Assembly: GCA_031291845.1 (NCBI GenBank) | Contig: JARLIH010000006.1 | Span: 1-53,838 of the forward strand | Reading direction: 5' to 3' | Source: Isosphaeraceae bacterium | GTDB lineage: Bacteria > Planctomycetota > Planctomycetia > Isosphaerales > Isosphaeraceae | DNA: 53,838 bases | Shown: piece by piece, positions 1 to 8,670 of the stretch | How the letters are laid out: the number at the start of each line of letters is the position of its first letter | Numbering within the stretch: position 1 is the stretch's first letter | Notes under the pieces: generated by a model | What the model was told of the DNA's origin: nothing | Seen by the model: only the letters and a program-made list of their open reading frames with translations | The model's database searches: none | Position numbers and translations under genes: made by a program

Positions 1-488
1 GCGACGAGGTTCTCCCAGCTTACATCGCCGAGCGACTCGTGCTTACCGAGCATGAGCTTGCCGTCATCGAATTCCAGGGCGTCGGTCTGGCCCGGCTGCG
101 CAACGCTGAAGACTTTGGCCCGGCGCGCGAGGTCGTCGAAGACGGGGTCCAGCACGGGGTGTCCGAGCGCGCCGAGGTACGTCACGCTCAGCCCGAGGGC
201 TGCGAACGCGTTGGCCAGAATCGGTCCGTTGCCGCCGAGCTTTCGCTGTTTGACAACGAGCTCGTAATTGCTCGATTCACCCGCCGCGCGCCGGATTTTT
301 TCGGCGAGCGCCCCGATGGTCCGAACCGGGTCGTAATGCTCAGCGCTGTACCGCTTGTCCACGACGGCGGTGATCGCGTCGACGAACCCATCGAGACCGA
401 CAACGACCGGTCGAGCCGCCAGCCCCGCCTCGGCCCCGGCCAGCTTCCGGGCTGTGTTCTCGCATACCTCCTCCCGCGTCGTACCCAC
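1..488 (-). CDS. PfkB-family carbohydrate kinase, N-terminal part (runs off window)
   Basis: The minus-strand frame opens with GTG at 488, preceded by an AGGAG ribosome site about 8 bases upstream, and stays open to base 1, so about 162 N-terminal residues are present and the catalytic C-terminus is outside. The VVVGLDGFVDAI stretch near residues 28-40 and the GGNGPILANAFAALGLSVTYLGALG segment (about 85-109) match the N-terminal substrate-binding half of PfkB/ribokinase-type sugar kinases, where the GGN/GGP element contacts the sugar. Such kinases phosphorylate sugars or nucleosides with ATP in the cytoplasm. The ATP-binding GAGD motif lies off the window, so the substrate cannot be inferred. 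It is divergent from the Gfo/Idh oxidoreductase, and a short palindrome lies between them. Longer open frames on the plus strand here are shadows. Confidence 0.8.
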   Translation of the reverse strand, partial: MGTTREEVCENTARKLAGAEAGLAARPVVVGLDGFVDAITAVVDKRYSAEHYDPVRTIGALAEKIRRAAGESSNYELVVKQRKLGGNGPILANAFAALGLSVTYLGALGHPVLDPVFDDLARRAKVFSVAQPGQTDALEFDDGKLMLGKHESLGDVSWENLV

Positions 489-556
489 GGTTACGTCTCC
501 TCGTCCGGCCAAACCGTCTCGCAGGGGCGCGGCATCGCCTGATCGGCCAAGGTAGT

Positions 557-571
557 GACAATTTCATTGTC
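557..571. promoter_or_regulatory. 15-bp palindrome between divergent genes, candidate operator
   Basis: GACAATTTCATTGTC is a perfect 6-bp inverted repeat around a TTC centre, in an AT-richer patch of the divergent intergenic region between the PfkB-like kinase (start 488) and the Gfo/Idh oxidoreductase (start 703). Its size and place fit a dimeric repressor site, but no regulator gene is adjacent. The operator role is an inference. Confidence 0.35.
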
Positions 572-702
572 TTACAACCAACTGGCCCACCGCGCCCCCT
601 TTTGGTTTGTCAGCCAGCCGGAAAACTGGCACAATATCGCCATCGGGACCTGCCGGCCAACGAGCCTTTTCCTGCCAATACCGCTCCCCGGAGATGACCT
701 CA

Positions 703-1986
703 ATGCGCGAATCCCACCCATCCTCCAGGCGCACTTTCCTGACGCAGTCGGCCACCACCCTCGCCGCCGCGACCGCGGCCACGCAACTGGTCTTTCAGAA
801 CGCTCACGCCGCCGGCAGCGACACGCTGCGCGTGGGACTCGTCGGCTGCGGCGGACGCGGCACCGGCGCGGCCGAGCAAGCCCTCACGGCCGATTCCAAC
901 ATCAAGCTCGTCGCCATGGCCGATGCGTTCGACGACCGGCTCACGGAGAGTCTGTCCACGCTCAAGGGGTCCGCGGTCGGCTCGCGCGTCGACGTCCCGA
1001 AAGATCGCCAGTACGTCGGCTTCGACGGCTACAAGCAGGTCATCGATCAGGTTGACGTCGTCCTCCTGACGACCACCCCCCACTTCCGCCCCCAGCATAC
1101 GGCATATGCCGTTGAGAAGGGCGTCCACGCGTTCGTCGAGAAACCGGTCGCCACCGACGCGCCTGGCGTCCGGGCCTTTCTTGCCGCCTGCGATGAAGCC
1201 AAGAAGAAGAACCTCTCCCTCGTCTCCGGTCTTTGCTGGCGCTATCACAACCCGCGGCGCGAGACGATGAAACGGGTTGCCGACGGCGCGATTGGCGACA
1301 TTGTCGCCATCGAGACCACCTACAACTCGAACGGCGTCTGGGACCCCCGGCGCACCCGCGAGGAATGCAAGTCGGACATGGAGTACCAGATGCGAAACTG
1401 GTACTACTACACGTGGCTCAGCGGCGATCACATCGTCGAGCAGGCGGTTCACGGGATCGACACGATGGCATGGGCCATGGGCGACGAGCCCCCCACGCTG
1501 TGCTGGGGCTCGGGCGGCCGCCAGGTCCGGACCGACCCGAAGTACGGCAACATTTATGACCACTTCTCAGTAGTCTACGAGTACGCCAACGGCGTTCGCG
1601 GCTACCACACGTGCCGCCACTGGGCCGGCACCGATTCCCGGGTCAAGGACTATATCCTCGGCGCCAAGGGCTCATGCGACGTCTTCGGCTCCTCGATCAA
1701 AGGGAGCGACAAGTGGCGCTACCGCGGAACGAACAACAACATGTACCAGACGGAGCACGATGAGATGTTCGCCGCGATCCGTGGGGGCAAGCCGATCAAT
1801 AACGGGCTCTATGCCGCCCGTAGTACCCTGCTCGCGATCATGGGCCGGATGACGGCCTACACCGGCCAGGTCGTCACCTGGGACATGGCGCTCAATTCGA
1901 CCGAGAAACTCGGCCCGGCCGAGTACGCGTGGGGAGAGGCACCGCAGCGTCCCGTGGCCCGGCCCGGTTTCACCAAGTTTGCGTGA
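703..1986 (+). CDS. Gfo/Idh/MocA family oxidoreductase with Tat signal
   Basis: A 427-residue NAD(P)-dependent oxidoreductase of the Gfo/Idh/MocA family, whose members usually oxidise or reduce sugars and inositols. The N-terminus carries a twin-arginine signal (SRRTFL at 8-13 followed by an Ala/Thr-rich hydrophobic stretch), so export by Tat is expected. A Rossmann motif LRVGLVGCGGRGTG sits at about 42-55 and the family EKP motif at 146-148. The C-terminal half is the alpha/beta dimerisation and substrate domain. ATG 703 is chosen because CGGAG lies 9 bases upstream; ATG 694 and farther upstream starts are in frame but lack this fit. Exported members of this family are expanded in planctomycetes; the substrate is unknown. 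A strong hairpin follows the stop. Confidence 0.93.
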   Translation: MRESHPSSRRTFLTQSATTLAAATAATQLVFQNAHAAGSDTLRVGLVGCGGRGTGAAEQALTADSNIKLVAMADAFDDRLTESLSTLKGSAVGSRVDVPKDRQYVGFDGYKQVIDQVDVVLLTTTPHFRPQHTAYAVEKGVHAFVEKPVATDAPGVRAFLAACDEAKKKNLSLVSGLCWRYHNPRRETMKRVADGAIGDIVAIETTYNSNGVWDPRRTREECKSDMEYQMRNWYYYTWLSGDHIVEQAVHGIDTMAWAMGDEPPTLCWGSGGRQVRTDPKYGNIYDHFSVVYEYANGVRGYHTCRHWAGTDSRVKDYILGAKGSCDVFGSSIKGSDKWRYRGTNNNMYQTEHDEMFAAIRGGKPINNGLYAARSTLLAIMGRMTAYTGQVVTWDMALNSTEKLGPAEYAWGEAPQRPVARPGFTKFA

Positions 1987-2027
1987 TGGCCCTCGCAGTA
2001 CACGGGTAAGCCGGCGTTCTGCAACAC

Positions 2028-2055
2028 GCTCCGGCGCCATGGTCGGCGCCGGAGC
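2028..2055 (+). terminator. Perfect 11-bp hairpin downstream of Gfo/Idh gene
   Basis: GCTCCGGCGCC and GGCGCCGGAGC form a perfect 11-bp stem with a 6-base ATGGTC loop, 42 bases after the oxidoreductase stop and before the next start. There is no following T tract, so it may end or stabilise the transcript by structure alone. Confidence 0.5.
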
Positions 2056-2147
2056 ATTCGAGCCAGCCTCCACTTCGAGAGATCCTCACGCTCGTTACAT
2101 CAATCTGAGTCTCTGGGCGGCTTGCAAAAGGCTCCGGAGCGCGAATC

Positions 2148-3809
2148 GTGCCAACCCCCAAGTCGCACAGCGCCAAGCCGTCTCTGATGCTCTTCAGCGG
2201 CGAGACTCCGGGGCGTACCTTTGAACTCGAACGCGACGTCACCACGATTGGCCGCAGTTCGAAGAGCGACATCGTCCTCAGCCGAATCTCCGTCTCGCGG
2301 AAACACGCGCAAGTCCTCCGTGAAGGGGAGAGCTACTATTTCGAGGACCTGGGAAGCGATAGCGGGAGTCGTGTCGACGGCAAACCGGTACGGGGCCGTG
2401 TCCCGCTCAACGATGGCAGTCTCATCGAGATCAGCAGGTACTTCTTCAGTTTTAGCGACCCCTCGTTCCATATCGACGAAGACAGCGAGTCGGTCATTCT
2501 CGGCTCGATCGATCTGTCCAGCTCGGTGGACGACCGAGGTTTGTTCGTCAAGCCCGAGGAGAAGCTGCGCCACATCCTCGAGCTCAGCCGAAATCTTGGC
2601 GACACGTTACACCTCGACTCGGTCCTGGCCAAAACGCTCGAGACACTTTTCAATATCTTTCCCCATGCCGACCGCGCGTTCGTCGTGTTGAAGGAGGGGG
2701 ACGAGATCGACGAAGTTCCGCGCGCGATCAAGTTCCGAGGTGGACAGCCGGGCGACTGTTTCATGAGCCGAACGGTCTTCAACCTCGTCATGAACGAAGG
2801 GAAGGGAATCCTGAGCACGGATGTTCCCAGGGACGATCGCTTGGCCGACGCGAAGAGCATTAACGCCTCAAATGTGCGCACGATGATGTGCGTCCCGTTG
2901 CTCGATCAGCAACAGCAGCCCCGCGGGATTCTCCAACTCGACACCAGGCAGGAACTCGGCAAGTTCCGACAGGACGACCTCGACTTGCTGGCCGCGGTCG
3001 CCGTGCTCGTCGGCGTGGCGGTCGACAACGCCCGGTTACACGCTGCGCAAATCGAACGGATCGAGATCGAGGTCGAGGAGCGGGACGCCCGCCAAGTCCA
3101 GTTGGCGTTCCTGCCGAACGACCTGCCAATGCTCGAGGGATACGAATTCTGGCACAGCTACGAACCGTCGCGCTTCGTCGGCGGTGACTATTTCGATTAC
3201 CTTCCAGTGGAGTACTCCGTTGGCGGCCAACCGGTGCGCTGGTTCGTGGCCTTGGGGGACGTTGTCGGCAAAGGCATGCCTGCCGCGCTTCTCATGGCGC
3301 GGCTCTCGGCCGAAGTCCGACTGCTCGTCCTGTCGGGGCTGGAGCCTGCGGCGATCGTCGCCCGGCTTAACCACGATTTTTGCCGGCCGGGTATTGAACA
3401 CCGTTTCATCACGATCCTGCTCTTACTCCTCGACGGCGCGAACCACCAAATCACGGTCGTGAGCGCGGGGCACATGGGACCGATGGTCCGGCGCGCGGAC
3501 GGCCGCATCGAGGTCGTCGGTGAAGAGTCCGCCGCCTATCCGATCGGCATCGAGCCAGACACCGTCTACCGGTCGTCCACAGCGGACGTCCGTCGCGGAG
3601 ACACGGTGATCCTCTACACCGATGGGGTCAACGAGGTGATGAACCCCGCCGGAAAACTTCTAGGTACGGATCGGCTGATGGACACGCTCCGGCGCAGTTC
3701 CGGTACAAGCTCGGAGGTGGGCGAGTCGATCCTCAAGGCCGTGCGCGACCATGCAGCCGGCAAACCCCAGAGCGATGACATTACCCTCATTTGCTTCACC
3801 CGACTCTAG
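2148..3809 (+). CDS. FHA-GAF-SpoIIE/PP2C protein serine phosphatase
   Basis: A 553-residue cytoplasmic signalling protein. An FHA domain occupies about residues 12-100 (IGRSSKSDIVLSRISVSRKHA is the phosphothreonine-binding core), a GAF sensor domain about 145-300, a coiled linker (IEIEVEERDARQ), and a SpoIIE/RsbU-type PP2C phosphatase domain about 340-553. Metal-binding motifs are present: VGGDYFDY, ALGDVVGKGMPAAL, ILYTDGVNE and the final QSDDITL. FHA domains bind phosphothreonine and SpoIIE domains often dephosphorylate anti-sigma-factor antagonists or similar regulators. The start is GTG 2148 with CCGGAG 9 bases upstream. A second protein of identical architecture lies at 11146-12849 beside a Ser/Thr kinase, so the two are paralogues. 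The partner is unknown. Confidence 0.93.
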   Translation: MPTPKSHSAKPSLMLFSGETPGRTFELERDVTTIGRSSKSDIVLSRISVSRKHAQVLREGESYYFEDLGSDSGSRVDGKPVRGRVPLNDGSLIEISRYFFSFSDPSFHIDEDSESVILGSIDLSSSVDDRGLFVKPEEKLRHILELSRNLGDTLHLDSVLAKTLETLFNIFPHADRAFVVLKEGDEIDEVPRAIKFRGGQPGDCFMSRTVFNLVMNEGKGILSTDVPRDDRLADAKSINASNVRTMMCVPLLDQQQQPRGILQLDTRQELGKFRQDDLDLLAAVAVLVGVAVDNARLHAAQIERIEIEVEERDARQVQLAFLPNDLPMLEGYEFWHSYEPSRFVGGDYFDYLPVEYSVGGQPVRWFVALGDVVGKGMPAALLMARLSAEVRLLVLSGLEPAAIVARLNHDFCRPGIEHRFITILLLLLDGANHQITVVSAGHMGPMVRRADGRIEVVGEESAAYPIGIEPDTVYRSSTADVRRGDTVILYTDGVNEVMNPAGKLLGTDRLMDTLRRSSGTSSEVGESILKAVRDHAAGKPQSDDITLICFTRL

Positions 3810-3814
3810 CGAGC

Positions 3815-4903
3815 ATGAAAATATTTATGAATCAACATATTTTTGCGTTAATCCTGTTGTTCGCGGCGGGCACGCCCGCAACAGCGCAAGTCCCGCCCGA
3901 GCTTCTTGCTCCGTCAGCGGTCAAAGGGGCGTTCCTGAAACTCCTCGACCGCCCCCGCGTGCCCCTCGACGTTCAGCTCGACGCTCCCCAGCGGAACGAA
4001 GACGGCCTCGTCGTTGAGAGGCTCAGCTTCGCCAGCGAGAAAAGAGCGGACGGCTCGGTCGAGCGCGTCCCCGTCCTGGTCGTCCGCCCGGAAAAGGCCG
4101 AGGAGAAGCAGCCCGCGGTCCTCGCCTTGCACGGCACCGGCGGCAGCAAGGACGGCATGCGGTCCTGGCTGAACGAGTTGGCGAGGCACGGATTCCTCGC
4201 CGTCGCGATCGACGCGCGCTATCAAGGGGCGCGGTCCGGCGGGGCCAAAGGGGCCGAGGCCTATGTCGCAGCGATCACGCGCGCCTGGCGGACCCCCGAC
4301 GGACAACCGCGGGAGCACCCCTTCTACTACGACACGTGTTGGGACATCTGGCGCACGCTCGACTACCTCGAGTCGCGCGGCGACGTCGATCCGAAACGCA
4401 TCGGGGTGATCGGCGTGAGCATGGGGGGAATCGAAACATGGCTCGCCGCCGCCGTGGACGAACGGATCGCCGTGGCCGTCCCCGCCATCGGCGTCCAGAG
4501 CTTTCGCTGGAGCCTCGAGAACGGCCAGTGGCAAGGGCGCGCACGCACCATCAAGGCCGCGCACGATGCCGCCGCGAAAGACCTGGGCGAACCCGAGGTC
4601 AACGCGAAGGTCTGCCGCGCACTCTGGGACAAGGTCATCCCGGGAATGCTCGGACCCTTCGACTGCCCTAGCATGCTCCGCCTCTTCGCGGGACGGCCGT
4701 TGCTGATTCTGAACGGCGAGCTCGATCCGAACTGCCCGCTCGGAGGCGCTGAGCAGGCATTTGCCGCTGCCAAGGCCGCCTTCGAAGAAGCGGGAGCCGC
4801 CGACAAGCTCAAGATCAACGTCGCCGAGGGCGTCGGCCATTCCGTGACGGACGGGCAACGGCGCGAAGCCGTCCAGTGGTTTGAACGCTGGCTCAAGCCT
4901 TGA
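3815..4903 (+). CDS. Exported alpha/beta hydrolase (dienelactone-hydrolase/acetyl-xylan-esterase type)
   Basis: A 362-residue alpha/beta hydrolase with a signal peptide (residues 1-25, ending near ATAQ). The oxyanion segment is LALHGTGGSK. The predicted triad is Ser202 in GVSMGG, Asp304 in NGELDPNCPL and His342 in GVGHSVTD. It probably cleaves an ester or related bond outside the cytoplasm, with unknown substrate. ATG 3815 is preferred over the in-frame TTG at 3791, which lies inside the preceding phosphatase gene and would put non-signal residues ahead of the leader. The start region is strikingly AT-rich compared with the body of the gene. It follows the phosphatase by 5 bases, so co-transcription is likely. 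Confidence 0.88.
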   Translation: MKIFMNQHIFALILLFAAGTPATAQVPPELLAPSAVKGAFLKLLDRPRVPLDVQLDAPQRNEDGLVVERLSFASEKRADGSVERVPVLVVRPEKAEEKQPAVLALHGTGGSKDGMRSWLNELARHGFLAVAIDARYQGARSGGAKGAEAYVAAITRAWRTPDGQPREHPFYYDTCWDIWRTLDYLESRGDVDPKRIGVIGVSMGGIETWLAAAVDERIAVAVPAIGVQSFRWSLENGQWQGRARTIKAAHDAAAKDLGEPEVNAKVCRALWDKVIPGMLGPFDCPSMLRLFAGRPLLILNGELDPNCPLGGAEQAFAAAKAAFEEAGAADKLKINVAEGVGHSVTDGQRREAVQWFERWLKP

Positions 4904-4990
4904 TGTCGCGCCAACGCGGTCGCTCGCTTCCCGATCCTTATCCAGTTGATGGGTTCAATGGACCTGTCAACGCTCGCAGGACCAAGGCCA

Positions 4991-5797
4991 ATGGATGTAT
5001 TTCGAGAAGGCCTCTTCGAGGGCCGCACCGCGCTGATCACCGGCGGAGGAACCGGCATCGGGCGCGGCATCGCCGAAGCGCTCGCCGCGTACGGCGCCCG
5101 GTGCGCTCTCATGAGCCGCCGCGCGGAGCACGTCGAACCCGCCGCGGCCGATATCGCGGGCAAATCGGGGCGAGCCTGCCTCCCGCTCGTCGCCGACGTG
5201 CGCCAACCTGAGCAAGTCGAGGCCGCAGTGGCCAAAGTCGTCGGCACGCTCGGCCGGCTCGATATCGTGATCAATGCGGCCGCAGGGAACTTTCTCTGCC
5301 CTGCCTCCGACCTCACGTACAACGGCTTTGGAGCCGTCATCGACATCGACACCAAAGGGACGTGGAACGTCTCGAAGGCCGCCTACGACGCCTGGCTCCG
5401 CGAACACGGTGGCCAGTTCCTGAATATCAGCGCAACCTTGCACTACGGCGGCACACCGGCACAACTCCACGTCTCGGCCGCGAAGGCCGCGGTCGACGCC
5501 TTGACCAGAAACCTCGCCGTGGAGTGGGGCCCACAGGGCATCCGTGTCAACGCGATCGCGCCCGGCCCGATCGCCGACACCGAAGGAGCCCGCCGGCTCT
5601 TCCCCGGCCCCATCGCAGAACGTCTTCAGCAGGTGACCCCGACCCGCCGCCTCGGCCGGGTCGAAGACATCGTCAACCTCTCGCTCTTTTTGCTCAGCGA
5701 CGCGGCTTCCAACATCCACGGGGCGATCGTGGTCAGTGACGGAGGGCTCTGCCTTACCGGAAGTTTTGGCGCCCTGTTCGAAGCATTGAAGAGTTAG
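4991..5797 (+). CDS. SDR oxidoreductase resembling peroxisomal-type 2,4-dienoyl-CoA reductase
   Basis: A 268-residue short-chain dehydrogenase/reductase. The cofactor loop is GGGTGIG (18-24), followed by the NAAAG motif in INAAAGNFLCPASDLTYNGF. That segment, with DIDTKGTWNVSKAA and AVEWGPQGIRVN, closely resembles the peroxisomal DECR2 branch, which reduces 2,4-dienoyl-CoA with NADPH during unsaturated fatty acid oxidation. The classical SDR catalytic Tyr is absent: the region reads QLHVSAAKAAVD, so Val stands at the Tyr position of YxxxK, as I recall for DECR2-like enzymes. ATG 4991 has AGGA 8-9 bases upstream; ATG 4949, ATG 4958 and TTG 4946 are in-frame alternatives adding up to 15 residues. 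It is probably co-transcribed with the hydrolase upstream and converges on the next gene. Confidence 0.88.
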   Translation: MDVFREGLFEGRTALITGGGTGIGRGIAEALAAYGARCALMSRRAEHVEPAAADIAGKSGRACLPLVADVRQPEQVEAAVAKVVGTLGRLDIVINAAAGNFLCPASDLTYNGFGAVIDIDTKGTWNVSKAAYDAWLREHGGQFLNISATLHYGGTPAQLHVSAAKAAVDALTRNLAVEWGPQGIRVNAIAPGPIADTEGARRLFPGPIAERLQQVTPTRRLGRVEDIVNLSLFLLSDAASNIHGAIVVSDGGLCLTGSFGALFEALKS

Positions 5798-5833
5798 CGC
5801 CGCACGGCGAGTCCCATCCCGCCGGCCGTGCCG

Positions 5834-7177
5834 TCAGATCACTTCCCGGATCGGCTCGAACTTGTCGAGCAGGTACATCGGCCGGCCGCTACGATCGGTC
5901 ATGTTCTCCTCGCCGCTGATGCCCATGTTGTGGTAGAGCGTCGAGAAGACTTCGGGATACGTCACCGGCCTGTCCTTCGCGTGCTCGGCATACCGGTTGG
6001 TGGAACCGATCACTTGCCCGGTTCGCATGCCGCCGCCGGCCAGCAGGGCAAACGAGACCGGGGGCCAATGGTCGCGGCCCGCGTCCTTGTTGATCTTTGG
6101 CGTACGGCCGAACTCGCCCCATACCACGACCGAAACATCCTTGTCGAGGCCGCGGTCGTGCAGGTCTTGAACCAGGGCCGACAGGGCCTTGTCCAACTTG
6201 GGGATCCGCTCGGCGTTCGATTGGAAGTTCTGGCCATGCGTGTCCCAGCGGCCGAACGAAATCGTCACACAGCGCGCACCCGCCTCAACTAGCCTGCGGG
6301 CCATCAGGAAATGGTCGTTGCAGCAGGGAGGCCCGTCCGCTTCGTTCTGCATGTCACCGACGCCATATTTCGCGCGCAATTTCGGATCTTCCTTCGCGAC
6401 GTCGAGCGCGCGGAACAACTTCCCGGACGTGAGAATTTCGTAGGCGCGGTGCGAGAACTCATCCATTCCCCCAACCGCTTCGCTCGATTCGACCTCGCGC
6501 CTCCAAACATCCATCTCGTTCAAGAGGCCCATTCGCCCACGCAGCCGGTCGCGGTCCACCTGATCGTCGGATTCTCCGTTGCGCTTCGATTCGGACCGGA
6601 AGGGCGTGAACGGAGCGTGCTTCATCCCGAGGTAACCGGGATCTCCGGGGTTGCCCCATCGGACCTCGCCCGTGCGCGGCGACAGACCGACAAACGGGGG
6701 CATCGAAGCGTCGACCGGCCCCCGGAGTCGCGACACGATCGACCCGAAGCTCGGGCGACCACCCTGGGCCTTGCTAATCGTGTCGGTATAGCCGGTGAGA
6801 CACTGCCCGGCCGAGTGATCGGGCCCGGCACCGACCATGGAGCGGATCACGATGAACTTGTCCATCATCGTGGCCAGCCGCGGCATGTGCTCGCAGATCT
6901 CGATGCCCTGAACATTGGTGGCAATCGGCTTGAAATCACCCCGGATCCCGGACGGAGCGTCGGGCTTGAGGTCGAACATGTCCTGGTGCGGCGGCCCGCC
7001 GGCCAGGAAGACCATGATGACCGCCTTGTGCGAGGAGGTGACTCCTGCCCGTGCTTCGGACTGGAGGATCTGCGGGAGCGACATGCCTCCCAGTGCCAGA
7101 CCGCCGACCCGCAAAAAATCGCGACGCGTGAGCCCGTCGCAGAAAGCGCCGCGCACCTTTCCGCCGATGGTCAGCAT
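5834..7177 (-). CDS. DUF1501 domain protein with Tat signal
   Basis: A 447-residue member of the DUF1501 family, which is very common in planctomycetes and has an alkaline-phosphatase/sulfatase-like fold suggested by recurring Asp/His motifs. A Tat signal is clear: LTRRDFLRVGGLALGG near residues 17-32. Characteristic segments include FLAGGPPHQDMFDLKPDAP, GRWDTHGQNF and VVWGEFGRTPKIN. ATG 7177 is chosen because AAGGA lies 8 bases upstream and the Tat motif then sits near the N-terminus; the open frame continues upstream without a better start. DUF1501 genes usually pair with a DUF1549/DUF1553 gene. This one stands alone, unlike the copy at 40995-42458. Its biochemical role is unproven. Confidence 0.92.
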   Translation of the reverse strand: MLTIGGKVRGAFCDGLTRRDFLRVGGLALGGMSLPQILQSEARAGVTSSHKAVIMVFLAGGPPHQDMFDLKPDAPSGIRGDFKPIATNVQGIEICEHMPRLATMMDKFIVIRSMVGAGPDHSAGQCLTGYTDTISKAQGGRPSFGSIVSRLRGPVDASMPPFVGLSPRTGEVRWGNPGDPGYLGMKHAPFTPFRSESKRNGESDDQVDRDRLRGRMGLLNEMDVWRREVESSEAVGGMDEFSHRAYEILTSGKLFRALDVAKEDPKLRAKYGVGDMQNEADGPPCCNDHFLMARRLVEAGARCVTISFGRWDTHGQNFQSNAERIPKLDKALSALVQDLHDRGLDKDVSVVVWGEFGRTPKINKDAGRDHWPPVSFALLAGGGMRTGQVIGSTNRYAEHAKDRPVTYPEVFSTLYHNMGISGEENMTDRSGRPMYLLDKFEPIREVI

Positions 7178-7346
7178 TGTAACGATCCTTGATGACCGCG
7201 GGAGGGAAGAATCGGTGGGGTTCGGCAATTGTTCAGCAAGAGTGATTATGCGCCCGGGAGCACCTCCCCGCAAGCCCGGAGGGCCGGGAACGGGCCGCTA
7301 TCTTTATCCAGAGATCGGCAGGCCGACGTCTGCCGCTCCACCCGCG

Positions 7347-8570
7347 TCAGAAGTAACTGAGCCACCAAATGTCTCGACGGCGCTCTTTGAGCAGTGCGAA
7401 CCAGCGACAAACAGGGTATGCGCCCAGGATCACCGCCCCCCACACGAGGTAGACGACGGGAAGGCTGAAACCATAACCGTCCGGGGCGTCGAACGGCGGC
7501 ACTTTGAACATCCAGCCGACATCTTCACCGCGGCCAACGCCGACGATCACGGCGAGCAGGTGCACAAGCTGCCAGTGGAGCAGGAAGAAGAACAGCGGTA
7601 CCCGTCCGAACGTGATCAGCCACGTATCCACTCCTCCTGGTTCCCAGTCGCGGTCAAGGTAGGTCAGTAGCGCGATCGCCGGTCCGAGGGTGATGAGAAC
7701 AAAGTCGAGCGACGGCGGGTACTTCTCGACATTCAGGAAGGACAAGAACGTGAAAAGCGGGGTTTTCTGATGTACCCAAGGTTCCGGGTCGCCGTAGACG
7801 TTTAGCGACCGGAGCGCGAAGAACGCCGTAACCATGCCGAGTCCAATCCCGAGAAACAGTCGTTGGCGCCTCGCACGATCCATCTCGATCAACAGGCCAA
7901 ACGCGTAGCCGGCGGCCATAACGCCGACCCAGGGCAACAACGGATACATCACGTGGGCGCGGAGACCCGCGCGGGTGTGAAACGTCTCGGGCGGTCCGTG
8001 CAACACGGCCCAGAGCGCCTTCAACCAGGCGGGGTGCTCGATCGCGACGGAATCCAGAAGGTTGTGGCCTGCGACGACCGCCAGCCCGATCGCTCCGACA
8101 ATCGGCGTCGGCAGCCAGATCAAGGCCGCCAATGCGACCATCGACCAGCCGATGGCCCACAGCACGGTCAGCGAAACCCAGTGATAGTCGAAGCTAAAGC
8201 ACATACCAAAGCGCAGGATCGTGAGCTCGAGAAAGATGAGCCAGATGCCTCGCACTACCAAGAAGCGCGATAGTTCCGCGCAAGATTTGCCCCGGCGGGA
8301 GGAGAGGTACACCGCCGTCCCCGCCAGGAAGACAAAGACGGGGGCGCAAGAGTGTGTGGCCCAGCGCGTGAAAAAAAGTGCCGGAGTCGTTTGTTCGAGG
8401 TCGCTCGGGCTAAACTGTGCCCGCGCAAAGTAATCGCGAACGTGGTCCAGGACCATGACCACCAGGGCCACTCCGCGCAATAGGTCAATGGAATCCAGCC
8501 TGGGCCTCGGTCGTTCGGCGCGTGGAAACGCCGACTCCGCGACCGGCTGTGCGGTCAACGCGGACGCCAT
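7347..8570 (-). CDS. DUF1624/heparan-alpha-glucosaminide-acetyltransferase-like membrane protein
   Basis: A 407-residue polytopic membrane protein. The N-terminal segment SIDLLRGVALVVMVLDHVRDYF (about residues 26-47), then a strongly hydrophobic series of about ten helices, is typical of DUF1624/HGSNAT-like acyltransferases that move acyl groups across membranes onto sugars. The DHVRDYF His is the expected catalytic-region residue. ATG 8570 has GGGAGAG shortly upstream; an in-frame upstream ATG at 8645 would add a Cys-rich tail that does not look like protein. The gene lies 100 bases downstream of the M20 hydrolase in the same direction, but no functional link is evident. Acceptor and donor are unknown. 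Confidence 0.82.
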   Translation of the reverse strand: MASALTAQPVAESAFPRAERPRPRLDSIDLLRGVALVVMVLDHVRDYFARAQFSPSDLEQTTPALFFTRWATHSCAPVFVFLAGTAVYLSSRRGKSCAELSRFLVVRGIWLIFLELTILRFGMCFSFDYHWVSLTVLWAIGWSMVALAALIWLPTPIVGAIGLAVVAGHNLLDSVAIEHPAWLKALWAVLHGPPETFHTRAGLRAHVMYPLLPWVGVMAAGYAFGLLIEMDRARRQRLFLGIGLGMVTAFFALRSLNVYGDPEPWVHQKTPLFTFLSFLNVEKYPPSLDFVLITLGPAIALLTYLDRDWEPGGVDTWLITFGRVPLFFFLLHWQLVHLLAVIVGVGRGEDVGWMFKVPPFDAPDGYGFSLPVVYLVWGAVILGAYPVCRWFALLKERRRDIWWLSYF

Positions 8571-8670
8571 ACAACTCTCCCAGCACGGGGACGCTTGCCC
8601 AGGCCTCCGGCCCCAAGGGCATTTGTCATGTGGAGCGTTGCACAAATGATGCCAACCGCTCGCGCTGCCG

